Positions 7,426 to 16,386 of a stretch of DNA of 63,315 bases are shown here, in pieces. Location: NCBI GenBank assembly GCA_902812365.1, contig CADDZC010000013.1, forward strand, positions 1 to 63,315. The letters run 5' to 3'. The number at the start of each line of letters is the position of its first letter. Positions within the stretch are counted from its first letter, which is position 1. A program made the translations under genes and the position numbers. Under the pieces are notes generated by a model. The model was not told the DNA's origin. It made no database searches and worked only from the letters and a program-made list of their open reading frames with translations. The DNA is from Acidobacteriota bacterium (lineage in GTDB: Bacteria; Acidobacteriota; Terriglobia; UBA7540).

Positions 7426-9060
7426 ATGCGTCGGTTTTTCCGCACCGCGCTCGACATCCTCGCTGCTTTCCTGATCCTCGTGATCCTGCACGCTCCCCTC
7501 CTCAAGCTTCCCTACTTCTGGGACGAAGCCGGATACTATATTCCCGCCGCCCTCGATTTTTATCGTCACGGTTATCTGATCCCTCGCGCCACCCTGCCAA
7601 CCGGCCATACCCCGCTCGTGATCGTTTACCTGGGTGCGGCGTGGCACCTGTTGGGATTCTCGTCCCGGGTGACGCGCGCGACCATGATTCTGGTAGCGGC
7701 GAGCGCGCTGGTAGCGCTGCACCGGCTGGCTCGGTGGGTAGCCCCGGAGAGCCGCGAACTGGCGCTGTGGAGCGTCGCGCTGCTCGCCCTCTGTCCGCTC
7801 TTCTTCGCCCAGAGCTCGCTCGCCCACCTCGATCTGGCGGCGGCCCTGTGGACGACGGCAGCCGTGCTGGCGCTCCTCGAACAGCGCCCGGCGGCCTTCG
7901 CCCTCGCCGCCGGGCTTGCCGTCCTCGCCAAGGAAACCGCCGTGGTCCTGCTGCCCGCGGCTTGGCTCTTTGCCGCCCGCCGAGCTCGCGAGCGGCGGTT
8001 CACTGCTTGGATTCTCCTGGCGCTTCCGGTTCTGCCGCTACTCGCCTGGAGCGCCTACTACCACTCGGTCACCGGCTACTGGACCGGTAACGCCCAGTAT
8101 CTCCAATACAACCTCTACTCGACCCTCAACCCCGGGCGCATCCTGCTGAGTCTGGCCCGAAGGCTTTATCAAGTGTTCGCCGGAGGCTTCCATTGGCTGC
8201 TGACCGCGGCCGCGATCCTCGGCTGGCGAGCGGCACGGAAGCCGGAACGTTCAGCCGCCGGCGCCGAGCATCGATCCGCCCTCGGCGACTTCTACTTTTT
8301 GACCGCGGCTCTGGCCGTCGCCTATCTGGCCCTGCTCAGCGCCGTCGGCGGCGCCGTTCTGCCCCGCTATCTGCTGCCGGTCTTCCCCGTGCTCTATCTG
8401 TCCGCCGCGCTGCTGGTGTGGAATCTGCCCCGCCGGCGGGCGCGGACTGGACTGGCCGCCGTGGCGCTTGGATTCGTCGGCTCCTGGTTCCTCAATCCCC
8501 CTTATCCGTTTCCGTTCGAGGACAATCTTGCCTACGCGGATTTCATCCGGCTGCACCAGCAGGCGGCGTGGTTTCTGGAGCACCGGGCGCCGCCCGGCCG
8601 CATCCTGACGGCGTGGCCCGCCTCCGATGAACTCCGGGAGCCAACGCTCGGCTACGTTGGCCGCCCTCTGGCCGTCGTTTGCGTCGAAGGATTCGCGGCG
8701 CGGGACCTCGCCCCGGTGGCGGCTGATTCGTTCGACCTGGTTTATTTTTACTCCCGGCACTGGCAGCCGCCCGATGGCTGGCTGGGGCGCTTTCCCGCCT
8801 TGGCCGACCTCGAGCGGCGCTACTTTGACTACGCGCCAGAAGTCTCCGCCCCCGACTTGGAGGCTCGCTATCGTCTCCGCCTGCTGGCTCACTTCGAACG
8901 GCGGGGTCAATGGGTGCGCATCTACGCGGCCGGGGGCGGGCGGATCCCAGCCCTGTCCGGCGCGGCCGGGCTCCGTCCCATCCCGCTACGGCTCCGGTTT
9001 GAGCACCAGACGATGAGCGGCCCCAGCGCCGACGGCGGCCCCGCTAAACAGCATCGGTAG
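7426..9060 (+). CDS. GT-C family membrane glycosyltransferase (ArnT/PMT-like)
   Basis: A 544-residue integral membrane protein with about 10-12 hydrophobic segments. The first extracytoplasmic loop contains WDEAGYY (W32-D33-E34), the acidic motif expected of dolichyl/undecaprenyl-phosphate-sugar-dependent GT-C enzymes. This suggests transfer of a lipid-linked sugar onto a protein or lipid outside the membrane; the acceptor is unknown. The ATG at 7426 places the first membrane segment at the N-terminus, so the upstream 60 codons of open frame are probably untranslated. It is convergent with the penicillin acylase gene, and the two coding ends overlap by 75 bases. Confidence 0.82.
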   Translation: MRRFFRTALDILAAFLILVILHAPLLKLPYFWDEAGYYIPAALDFYRHGYLIPRATLPTGHTPLVIVYLGAAWHLLGFSSRVTRATMILVAASALVALHRLARWVAPESRELALWSVALLALCPLFFAQSSLAHLDLAAALWTTAAVLALLEQRPAAFALAAGLAVLAKETAVVLLPAAWLFAARRARERRFTAWILLALPVLPLLAWSAYYHSVTGYWTGNAQYLQYNLYSTLNPGRILLSLARRLYQVFAGGFHWLLTAAAILGWRAARKPERSAAGAEHRSALGDFYFLTAALAVAYLALLSAVGGAVLPRYLLPVFPVLYLSAALLVWNLPRRRARTGLAAVALGFVGSWFLNPPYPFPFEDNLAYADFIRLHQQAAWFLEHRAPPGRILTAWPASDELREPTLGYVGRPLAVVCVEGFAARDLAPVAADSFDLVYFYSRHWQPPDGWLGRFPALADLERRYFDYAPEVSAPDLEARYRLRLLAHFERRGQWVRIYAAGGGRIPALSGAAGLRPIPLRLRFEHQTMSGPSADGGPAKQHR

Positions 9061-11454
9061 GCCGCGGCCCGTGTACCAGGCCGGGAATTGGTCTTGGTAA
9101 TAAGGACTCCCGAGCTGGCCAGATTCGCCCAGGGTGATATGGTTGACGGAATCGTCTAGGTTTCCCAGATCCACCACCATGCGCATGGACGGACCGGAAG
9201 TCATGGTGGTGGCTTTGACGGTCGTGGCCGTGCCAGCTTGAGGGAAGGGCCCGAGGTCAAAGAAGCGCCCCACGAGCGGGTAGTGGTCGAGGGCGTGGTG
9301 GAACGTCAGCGGGATCGTTGGGCCCCATCTCCAGGCTCGGCGATCGTCACGGCCGACCATCCGCCGGATCCGTTGCACGCCGTCTTCGAGGCTCTGGATC
9401 AAGGTCACATTGAAATCCGCGTCGCCCGGAGGCAGCCACCGAGTCCAGTGCTTTTCGATGGCGTTATCGACGAAGGTCAGTTCCAGGCCCCAGTGGTATA
9501 GACGCCAGTCGTCGCCGAGCTTGGGCTTCAAAATCCGTTCGAGCAGGGCCGGGCGCGTAGCCTCACAGACGAGCGTCGCCGCCGAGTCCATGCGCGCCTC
9601 GCCGTCCCATTGGCGGAGCAGGCTGAGGGCGTAGCGGGCGTCGGGCGAGCGGGGCGGAAAGGCTTGGGCGGCCTCGAGCAGCCGCTTGGCCAGCCACTCG
9701 TCTTCGAGCGAATGGATGTCCATGTCGATGCGGAGCATGTCAGGCACGGTGAAGCGGCTGCCGGCCTCGAGCAGTTGAAAGATGCGCGCCGTGCGCCACG
9801 GCGGCGCCCAATCATGGGTCAGGAAATAGGGATAACCGTCGGGCACCACGCGGCTGTTGGCGGTGGCGATGATGCCGCCCGGCGGATTGTAAGCATGGGG
9901 CAAGTCTTCGAAAGGGATGGCGCCAACCCAGTCGTCATCGTCGGTGTCGCCCGGAACCGGCAGCGAACCGTCTCCGTGCTTCCGCAGGGGAACCCAAGCC
10001 GGCGCGTAATAGCCGATGTTGCCCTCCACATCCGCGTAGACGATGTTCTGCTCGGGACCCATGAAGGAGCGGAGAGCGGCGGTGAACTCCTGCCAATTCT
10101 GCGCCTGGTCGATCTGAACGACGGGAAACGTCAGCGCGTGCGGCAGCAACGCCGTCCATTCGAGCGCCAGTTGCCGTCCGCGGGCGGCTTCGGCCGGAAC
10201 CAGGGAGGAGATGACGGGGCCGTGACGGGTTACCCGCACGGTCAGGTGTTGATCCGGCTGGCCGCGCACCTTGATCGTTTCCTGGCGGACCTCCGCCTCG
10301 ACCCATTGGCCATTGTGCAGGTACTGGTTGGGATGGCGGGGATTGAACGTCTCGACGAAAAGGTCTTGCACGTCCGGACCCGTGTTCGTCATGCCCCAGG
10401 CGATCTGCCGGTTATGGCCAATCACCACTCCCGGGCTTCCCGGCAGGCTGACACCGGAAACATCCAGCCCCGGAGCTTCGAGATGAATCATGTACCAGAC
10501 GCTCGGGAGGCTGTGACCGAGATGGGGGTCATTGGACAGCAGGGGTTTGCCGGATGCCGTATGAGCACCGCTGACCACCCAATTGTTGCTCCCGAGCGCC
10601 GGATCGAAATCGGCCTCCGGCGAGGTCAGCGCCACCAGGGCCGGATCGGCTGGCGGGGCCGAACCCTTCGCCGGCTCGCGAAGGTCGCCTGAGGAACCCG
10701 CGCCCCGGGCAGCGCTCGGTGCCGCCTGCCGAGGCGGGGCCGCCACGGCTTCGGCCACGGGTCGGTCCAGGGGCGAGCGGTCGGGAAACAGGTCGGCGTA
10801 AAGCTGGGGTCCCAAGCGGTTCAGGATGCGCTCGCGCATCAGGTCGACCCGCCAAGAGGTGTTGAGGACTTTGGCCATGTTGAGCGCGATGCTAAACACG
10901 TCGGAATCCTGCCAGGGGCGCGGCTGATAGTGGAGCAGAAGGAACTCGAGCGGCAGGCGATGGCGGTGGGTCTCGATGAAGGCATTGACGCCGCGCGTGT
11001 AAGCGGCCAGCACCCGCCGGCCGGCCGGGTCCAGTTCCCGCGCGGCGCGCTCGGCGGCTTCCGGAAAGCCCAGAGTCCGGTTCTCGATGTCGCTTTGCAG
11101 GCCTCGCGAGCCGAGAATCTCGGCCAGCTCGCCGCGGGCCAGCCGGCGGCTCAAGTCCATCTGCCACAGGCGATCCTGGGCGGTCACGTACCCTTGCGCG
11201 AAGAACACATCGTCCAGGGATTGAGCGCGGAGATGCGGCACGCCGTGGGCGTCGCGCAAAACCTCCACCGGGGCCTCGAGGCCGGAGACTTCCACCGTGC
11301 CATCCAGTTGCGGGAGGCAGGCGTGAATGCGCCAGGAAACCAGAATAGCGGCGGCAACGAGAACGGCCAACAGGATGACCAGGGAGGCATTCAGGGCGCG
11401 GGAAGGACCAAGGCGGCGCGCCGGACGACGCTCGGTCACTGCGGTGGTGGTCAT
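8986..11454 (-). CDS. Penicillin acylase family protein (Ntn hydrolase)
   Basis: An 822-residue exported or membrane-anchored hydrolase (TM helix about residues 24-42) of the penicillin amidase S45 family, which cleaves amide bonds of beta-lactams, acyl-homoserine lactones or related compounds. The alpha chain has GVPHLRAQSLDDVFFAQGYV. The autocatalytic cleavage site is G288/S289 in GSNNWVVSG, Ser289 being the expected N-terminal nucleophile of the beta chain. An Ala/Pro-rich segment (about residues 230-285) is the likely excised spacer. Later motifs NDPHLGHSLPSVWYM and GHNRQIAWGMTN fit the family. The true substrate cannot be told from sequence. Confidence 0.92.
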   Translation of the reverse strand: MTTTAVTERRPARRLGPSRALNASLVILLAVLVAAAILVSWRIHACLPQLDGTVEVSGLEAPVEVLRDAHGVPHLRAQSLDDVFFAQGYVTAQDRLWQMDLSRRLARGELAEILGSRGLQSDIENRTLGFPEAAERAARELDPAGRRVLAAYTRGVNAFIETHRHRLPLEFLLLHYQPRPWQDSDVFSIALNMAKVLNTSWRVDLMRERILNRLGPQLYADLFPDRSPLDRPVAEAVAAPPRQAAPSAARGAGSSGDLREPAKGSAPPADPALVALTSPEADFDPALGSNNWVVSGAHTASGKPLLSNDPHLGHSLPSVWYMIHLEAPGLDVSGVSLPGSPGVVIGHNRQIAWGMTNTGPDVQDLFVETFNPRHPNQYLHNGQWVEAEVRQETIKVRGQPDQHLTVRVTRHGPVISSLVPAEAARGRQLALEWTALLPHALTFPVVQIDQAQNWQEFTAALRSFMGPEQNIVYADVEGNIGYYAPAWVPLRKHGDGSLPVPGDTDDDDWVGAIPFEDLPHAYNPPGGIIATANSRVVPDGYPYFLTHDWAPPWRTARIFQLLEAGSRFTVPDMLRIDMDIHSLEDEWLAKRLLEAAQAFPPRSPDARYALSLLRQWDGEARMDSAATLVCEATRPALLERILKPKLGDDWRLYHWGLELTFVDNAIEKHWTRWLPPGDADFNVTLIQSLEDGVQRIRRMVGRDDRRAWRWGPTIPLTFHHALDHYPLVGRFFDLGPFPQAGTATTVKATTMTSGPSMRMVVDLGNLDDSVNHITLGESGQLGSPYYQDQFPAWYTGRGLPMLFSGAAVGAGAAHRLVLKPEP

Positions 11455-11977
11455 CGGAGCCTCCTGCGCGGCCGCGGAAAAGGCATCCTACCCAAAATGG
11501 CGGGGGTAAGCAACGCGGGCGTCCGAGAGCGCCGGCGAGCTCGCCTTCGAGGCCGCTGCGGGCCGCCGGAATAGCCAAATCGGGCGAATTGGAGGCGAGA
11601 AGGTTGTCTCCGGCGGACAATTCGGCTTCCGGCGCTCCTCCCAAATGGCCCGCCAGTGCGTGTAACCACGTGGTAACCACGCTTAACTGGCCGGGCTAGG
11701 GGGGTTGTAGCCACCCGCCGGCTTCGAACGATCCTAGGGCCACCGGACGCGAATCCCGCGAGCCGTTTTCCGATCATTTTCGCCCATCCCGCCCGGCGGC
11801 CAGCCCCAGCCCGAGCCAAGCGGCGCCACCCGCCAAGCCGAGCCTCTGGAGGCGATGGCGACCCGGGAAACCCGAAACAGGCACCAGCCCGGAGGTCGCC
11901 TCCCCGACGCCACTCTTTCCCTGCTGCGGCGTTTGATTTATCCTGGCGTGCTTTCTGGATTCCCTGGGGGGTGGCTC
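11455..11977. other. 523-bp divergent intergenic region
   Basis: Lies between the divergently transcribed penicillin acylase and propeller genes. I see no credible gene; the open frames here are Arg/Pro-rich and lack family features. A 9-bp direct repeat at 11662-11681 is the only clear structure. It probably holds the promoters of both neighbours. Confidence 0.6.
11662..11681. repeat. 9-bp tandem direct repeat, possible operator
   Basis: GTAACCACG occurs twice, at 11662-11670 and 11673-11681, separated by TG. The junction creates a perfect 10-bp palindrome, ACCACGTGGT (11665-11674). Its place between two divergent genes fits a regulator-binding site. No regulator gene is nearby. Confidence 0.35.
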
Positions 11978-14900
11978 GTGGCGCAAGCTGACCGTCGTCT
12001 GGCGTGGGTGACCTTGAGTTTGATCGCGGTGATTCACTTCGCGGCTTCGGCGGCTGCCGCCCAACTCTATTCGCCCTCCCTCTATCAGGAACTGCGCTGG
12101 CGGCTGGTCGGGCCGTTTCGAGGCGGGCGGACTCGCGCCGCCTGCGGCGTCCCCGGCCAGCCGAACCTGTTTTATGTCGGGGCCGTGGACGGGGGCGTGT
12201 GGAAGTCGGACGATTACGGCCGGACGTGGAAGCCGATCTTCGACGCGGAGCCGACCCAATCCATCGGCGCCATCGCCGTCGCCCCGTCGAACCCCGCCAT
12301 CATTTACGTCGCCAGCGGCGAAGGCTTGCAGCGCCCGGACCTTTCGGTCGGCAACGGCGTTTATCGATCCACCGATGCCGGCCGGACGTGGACGTATCTC
12401 GGCCTGCGCGACGGCCAGCAGATTCCCACCCTGGCCGTCGACCCGCGCGATCCGAGCCGCGTCTTCGCCGCCGTGCTCGGGCACCCTTACGGCCCGAACG
12501 CCGAGCGGGGCATCTTCCGCTCGCTCGACGGAGGCCGTACCTGGCAGAAAGTACTCTCCCGGGATGAGAACACCGGGGGCGCGGACGTGGAAATTGACCC
12601 CTCGAACCCCGCCGTGGTCTATGCCACCCTGTGGGAGTCGCGGCTGGGCCCGTGGGAATACGGGAACCAATACCAGGGAACGGAAGGAGGAATCTTCAAA
12701 TCGACGGACGGCGGGAACACCTGGCGCCGTCTCACCCAGGGGTTGCCGCCGGGCGTCGAGCAAGCCTATGTGGCGATCGCGCCCAGCCGCCCGCAGCGGC
12801 TCTACGCCACCCTCGCCACCACCGCCGAGACGGGGGCTTATCAGTCCGGCACGGGGCTGGGCATCTACCGCTCCGACGACGCCGGCGAGAGCTGGCAGCT
12901 CGCCACCACCGATCACCGCCCGGCCGAGCGAATCGGCGGCGGCGACCTGCCGGTGCCCAAGGTCGATCCCAAGAATCCCGATGTCGTTTACACCGCCAGC
13001 ATCGTCACTTGGCGCTCGGCGGACGGCGGAAGGACGTGGACGGGCATTCGCGGCGCGCCGGGCGGCGACGATTATCAGAATATCTGGATCAACCCGGATG
13101 ATCCGAAGATCATTCTCCTGGTGAGCGACCAGGGGGCCATCGTGAGCGTGAATGGCGGTGAGACGTGGAGCTCCTGGTATAATCAGCCGACCGCCCAGCT
13201 CTACCACGTCTCGGTCTCGAATACGTTTCCATACCGCCTCTGCGGCGGCCAGCAGGAAAGCGGCTCGGTGTGCATCGCCAGCCGCGGCAACGACGGCGAG
13301 ATCACGTTCCGCGACTGGCACCCGGTCGGCGCCATCGAATACGGGTACGTGGCGCCGGACCCGCTCGATCCCGGCGTGGTCTACGGAGCGGGCACCAATC
13401 AGGTGACGAAATTCCACTGGGCGACCGGCCAAGTGGAGAACGTCACGCCCATTCCCATTCGCTCCCCCGCCGACCGCGTCGACCGCACCCAGCCGATCCT
13501 CTTTTCCCCGGTCGACCCCCATATCCTCTATTACGCCGCGAACGTCCTCTTCCAAACCACCGACGGCGGGCATTCCTGGCAGGCCATCAGCCCGGACCTC
13601 GCCCGCCCGCATCCGGGGATTCCGCCGAACCTCGGCAGTTTCGCGGCCAAAGACCCCAGAGCCGCCCGCCAGCGCGGCGTCATCTACGCCCTCGCACCTT
13701 CCTTTCGCAGCGTGGAAACGCTGTGGGCGGGCACCGATGACGGATTCATCTGGGTCACGCGCGACGGAGGAAAACATTGGCGAAACGTGACCCCGCCCGC
13801 GCTGACGGCGTGGAGCAAAGTCACCCAGCTCGCGGCGTCCCGCTTCGACGACGAGACGGCCTACGCCTCCGTCAGCCGCTTTCGCCTCGACGACCTCCAC
13901 CCGTACATCTACCGCACCCACGACGGCGGCGCCACCTGGCGGCTCATCGTCAACGGCCTTCCCGAGGATGCGCCCGTGGACACCGTCCGCGAGGATCCGG
14001 TGCGCCGGGGGCTGCTGTTCGCGGGCACGGAGACCTCCGTCTGGGTCTCGTTCGACGACGGCGGCCACTGGCAGTCCTTGCAGTTGAACCTGCCGCACAC
14101 CTCGATGCGCGACCTGTGGATTCACGCCGATGATTTAATGGTCGCCACCCATGGCCGCTCCTTCTGGGTGCTCGACGATATCGCTCCCCTGCGCGAGATC
14201 TCGGAGAAGGTCGCGCACTCCGACGCCTGGCTGTTCACGCCCGCCCCGGCCGATCGCGTGCGCCGCGACACCAATACCGATACCCCGCTGCCGCCGGATG
14301 AACCCGCCGGCCAGAACCCGCCGAGCGGCGCCGTCATCGACTACTTCCTCGCCCGGCCGGCCTCCGGCCCCCTGACACTCGAAATCCTCGACGCCAAGGG
14401 CCAGCTCGTCCGCCGCTACGCCAGCACCGACCAGCCGGAATTCACCGAGTCGCAATGGCGGCAAACGCTTGAGGTGCCGCTCTACTGGGTGCGGATTCCC
14501 CCGCGGCTGCTGCCGAGCCCCGGCATGCACCGCTGGGTGTGGGACCTCCACTACCCGGCCCCGCAATCGGGGTGTCACGACTATCCGATCGCCGCCGTTC
14601 CCCACGATACTCCCTGCGGGCCGCTCGGGCCGCGCGCCTTGCCCGGACGCTACACGGTGCGGCTCACGGTGAACGGCCGAAGTCTCACGGCGCCCCTGGC
14701 CGTTAGAATGGATCCGCGCGTGAAGACGCCGCCCGCCGGCCTGGAACGCCAGTTTGAGATGGAGGCGCGCCTGGCTTCATGGATGCGGCGCGGCGATGAG
14801 GCGATCCGGCAGGCGCGGCGGGTGCGCGACCAGCTGGCGAAGCGATCCCGGCAAGCCGGCGGTTCGCTCAAAGACTCGATCGAGGCCCTGGAGAAGAAAG

Positions 14901-15208
14901 TGGCGGCGCTCGAAGGCGGGCCGGCGGGATTCTTTGGGTCGGTACCGGCGGAACTGACGCTCGGCCGTGTCAACGGCGAGGCGGGTACGCTCTACGGCCA
15001 GGTGGATAGCGCCGACGCCGCGCCCACGACCGCGCAGACGGCCGCGGCGGCGGCGGTCGAGCGCGATTTCACCGGCGTCATGAAGCTCTGGACGCGCCTG
15101 CTGGCGGTCGACCTTGCGGCCCTCAACCGCCAACTGGGTTCCGCCGGGTTGCCGGAGGTGCGCGCGGAGCCGCCCGACGGGCTCCGCGGCCGGGAGCAAC
15201 AGCCATGA
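11978..15208 (+). CDS. Sortilin-like Asp-box (BNR) beta-propeller protein, exported
   Basis: A 1076-residue exported protein. The hydrophobic N-terminal stretch (WVTLSLIAVIHFAASAAAAQ) is a signal peptide. Eleven Asp-box motifs of the S-x-D-x-G-x-T-W type follow (for example SDDYGRTW, STDAGRTW, STDGGNTW, SADGGRTW, TTDGGHSW, THDGGATW), the hallmark of VPS10/sortilin and BNR propellers. These are often labelled glycosyl hydrolases, but no catalytic residues can be assigned. The C-terminal part is a beta-rich domain followed by a helical segment. The GTG at 11978, with a GGGGGG-rich site upstream, puts the signal peptide at the N-terminus; an ATG at 11855 in frame is the alternative. Its stop overlaps the dgoD start by 4 bases. 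Confidence 0.85.
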   Translation: MAQADRRLAWVTLSLIAVIHFAASAAAAQLYSPSLYQELRWRLVGPFRGGRTRAACGVPGQPNLFYVGAVDGGVWKSDDYGRTWKPIFDAEPTQSIGAIAVAPSNPAIIYVASGEGLQRPDLSVGNGVYRSTDAGRTWTYLGLRDGQQIPTLAVDPRDPSRVFAAVLGHPYGPNAERGIFRSLDGGRTWQKVLSRDENTGGADVEIDPSNPAVVYATLWESRLGPWEYGNQYQGTEGGIFKSTDGGNTWRRLTQGLPPGVEQAYVAIAPSRPQRLYATLATTAETGAYQSGTGLGIYRSDDAGESWQLATTDHRPAERIGGGDLPVPKVDPKNPDVVYTASIVTWRSADGGRTWTGIRGAPGGDDYQNIWINPDDPKIILLVSDQGAIVSVNGGETWSSWYNQPTAQLYHVSVSNTFPYRLCGGQQESGSVCIASRGNDGEITFRDWHPVGAIEYGYVAPDPLDPGVVYGAGTNQVTKFHWATGQVENVTPIPIRSPADRVDRTQPILFSPVDPHILYYAANVLFQTTDGGHSWQAISPDLARPHPGIPPNLGSFAAKDPRAARQRGVIYALAPSFRSVETLWAGTDDGFIWVTRDGGKHWRNVTPPALTAWSKVTQLAASRFDDETAYASVSRFRLDDLHPYIYRTHDGGATWRLIVNGLPEDAPVDTVREDPVRRGLLFAGTETSVWVSFDDGGHWQSLQLNLPHTSMRDLWIHADDLMVATHGRSFWVLDDIAPLREISEKVAHSDAWLFTPAPADRVRRDTNTDTPLPPDEPAGQNPPSGAVIDYFLARPASGPLTLEILDAKGQLVRRYASTDQPEFTESQWRQTLEVPLYWVRIPPRLLPSPGMHRWVWDLHYPAPQSGCHDYPIAAVPHDTPCGPLGPRALPGRYTVRLTVNGRSLTAPLAVRMDPRVKTPPAGLERQFEMEARLASWMRRGDEAIRQARRVRDQLAKRSRQAGGSLKDSIEALEKKVAALEGGPAGFFGSVPAELTLGRVNGEAGTLYGQVDSADAAPTTAQTAAAAAVERDFTGVMKLWTRLLAVDLAALNRQLGSAGLPEVRAEPPDGLRGREQQP

Positions 15209-16353
15209 AGATCAACAACATTGAGCTGTTCAAGGTTCCGCCACGCTGGCTCTTTGTGAAGGTCTCGACCGACGACGGGCTGGCGGGCTGGGGCGAGCCG
15301 GTGGTGGAAGGTCGCGCCGAGACGAGCCGGGCGGCAGTCGAGGAGCTGACGGCCTATCTGCTCGGAGCGGATGCCAGCCGCATCGAGGACCTGTGGCAGG
15401 TGCTGTATCGCGGCGGCTTCTATCGCGGCGGGCCCGTCTTGATGAGCGCCATCTCCGGCATCGAGCAGGCCTTGTGGGACATCCGCGGCCAGCGCCTGGG
15501 CGTGCCGGTCTACGACCTGCTGGGCGGCGCGGTGCGGGATCAGATGAAGGTCTACGGGTGGATCGGCGGCGATGCTCCCGCTCATGTCGCCGAGGAAGCC
15601 GCCGCCCGCGTCCAGGCCGGCTACCTGGCCGTGAAGATGAACGCCACGGCTCAAATGGAATGGATTGATTCGGCGAGCCAGGTGCAGGCGGCGGTCGCGC
15701 GCCTGGCCGCCGTGCGCGACGCCGTCGGCTACGACGTCGGCGTGGCCGTCGATTTTCACGGCCGCGTCCATAAGGGCATGGCCAAGATTCTGGCGAAGGA
15801 ACTCGAGCCCTTGAAGCCGCTCTTCATCGAAGAACCCGTGCTGCCCGAAAATAACGAGGCGCTCTCCATCCTGCAGCGCCACTCGAGCATCCCGATCGCC
15901 ACCGGCGAGCGCCTCTACACCCGCTGGGGCTTCAAGGCGGTGCTCGAGCAGGGGGCGGTGGATATCATTCAACCCGACCTCAGTCATGCCGGCGGCATCT
16001 GGGAGACGCGCAAGATCGCGGCCATGGCCGAGGCTTATGACGTGGCCGTCGCCCCGCACTGCCCGCTCGGCCCCATCGCCTTGGCGGCTTCTTTGCAGCT
16101 CGATTTTTGCACCCCCAACGCCTTCATTCAGGAAACCAGCCTCGGCATCCATTACAACCAAGGCGCTGACGTGCTGGACTATCTGCTCGATCCGTCCGTG
16201 TTCGCCCTGGAGCGCGGATACATCCGGCGCCCGGCGGGGGCGGGCCTGGGAATCCGGATCAACGAAGCCAAAGTCCGTGAGCAAGCGGCCGTCGGCCACA
16301 ACTGGAAGAGCCCGGTCTGGCGCCATGCCGACGGATCAGTGGCCGAGTGGTAG
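15205..16353 (+). CDS. dgoD: D-galactonate dehydratase
   Basis: Enolase-superfamily enzyme converting D-galactonate to 2-keto-3-deoxy-galactonate. The 382-residue length equals that of E. coli DgoD, and similarity is visible along the whole chain: PPRWLFVKV, GWGEPVVEGRAET, YRGGPVLMSAISGIEQALWD, VDFHGR, FIEEPVLPE, ATGERL, QPDLSHAGGIWE, APHCPLGPIALAA and the terminal SVAEW. Asp/Glu metal ligands (VDFHGR, IEEP, GERL) and the catalytic His in APHCPLGP are intact. The start overlaps the propeller stop in ATGA, so translation is probably coupled. No galactonate kinase or aldolase gene lies in the window. Confidence 0.93.
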   Translation: MKINNIELFKVPPRWLFVKVSTDDGLAGWGEPVVEGRAETSRAAVEELTAYLLGADASRIEDLWQVLYRGGFYRGGPVLMSAISGIEQALWDIRGQRLGVPVYDLLGGAVRDQMKVYGWIGGDAPAHVAEEAAARVQAGYLAVKMNATAQMEWIDSASQVQAAVARLAAVRDAVGYDVGVAVDFHGRVHKGMAKILAKELEPLKPLFIEEPVLPENNEALSILQRHSSIPIATGERLYTRWGFKAVLEQGAVDIIQPDLSHAGGIWETRKIAAMAEAYDVAVAPHCPLGPIALAASLQLDFCTPNAFIQETSLGIHYNQGADVLDYLLDPSVFALERGYIRRPAGAGLGIRINEAKVREQAAVGHNWKSPVWRHADGSVAEW

Positions 16354-16386
16354 AGAGGATTTTTCCGGTCGCCGCCGGAGTTGCCG

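Noticed and set aside
11774-14125. 783-codon minus-strand frame opposite the propeller gene
   Set aside because: High-GC antisense shadow: it mirrors the third-position bias of the real gene and its repeated GDR/GRG-like pattern reflects the Asp-boxes read backwards.
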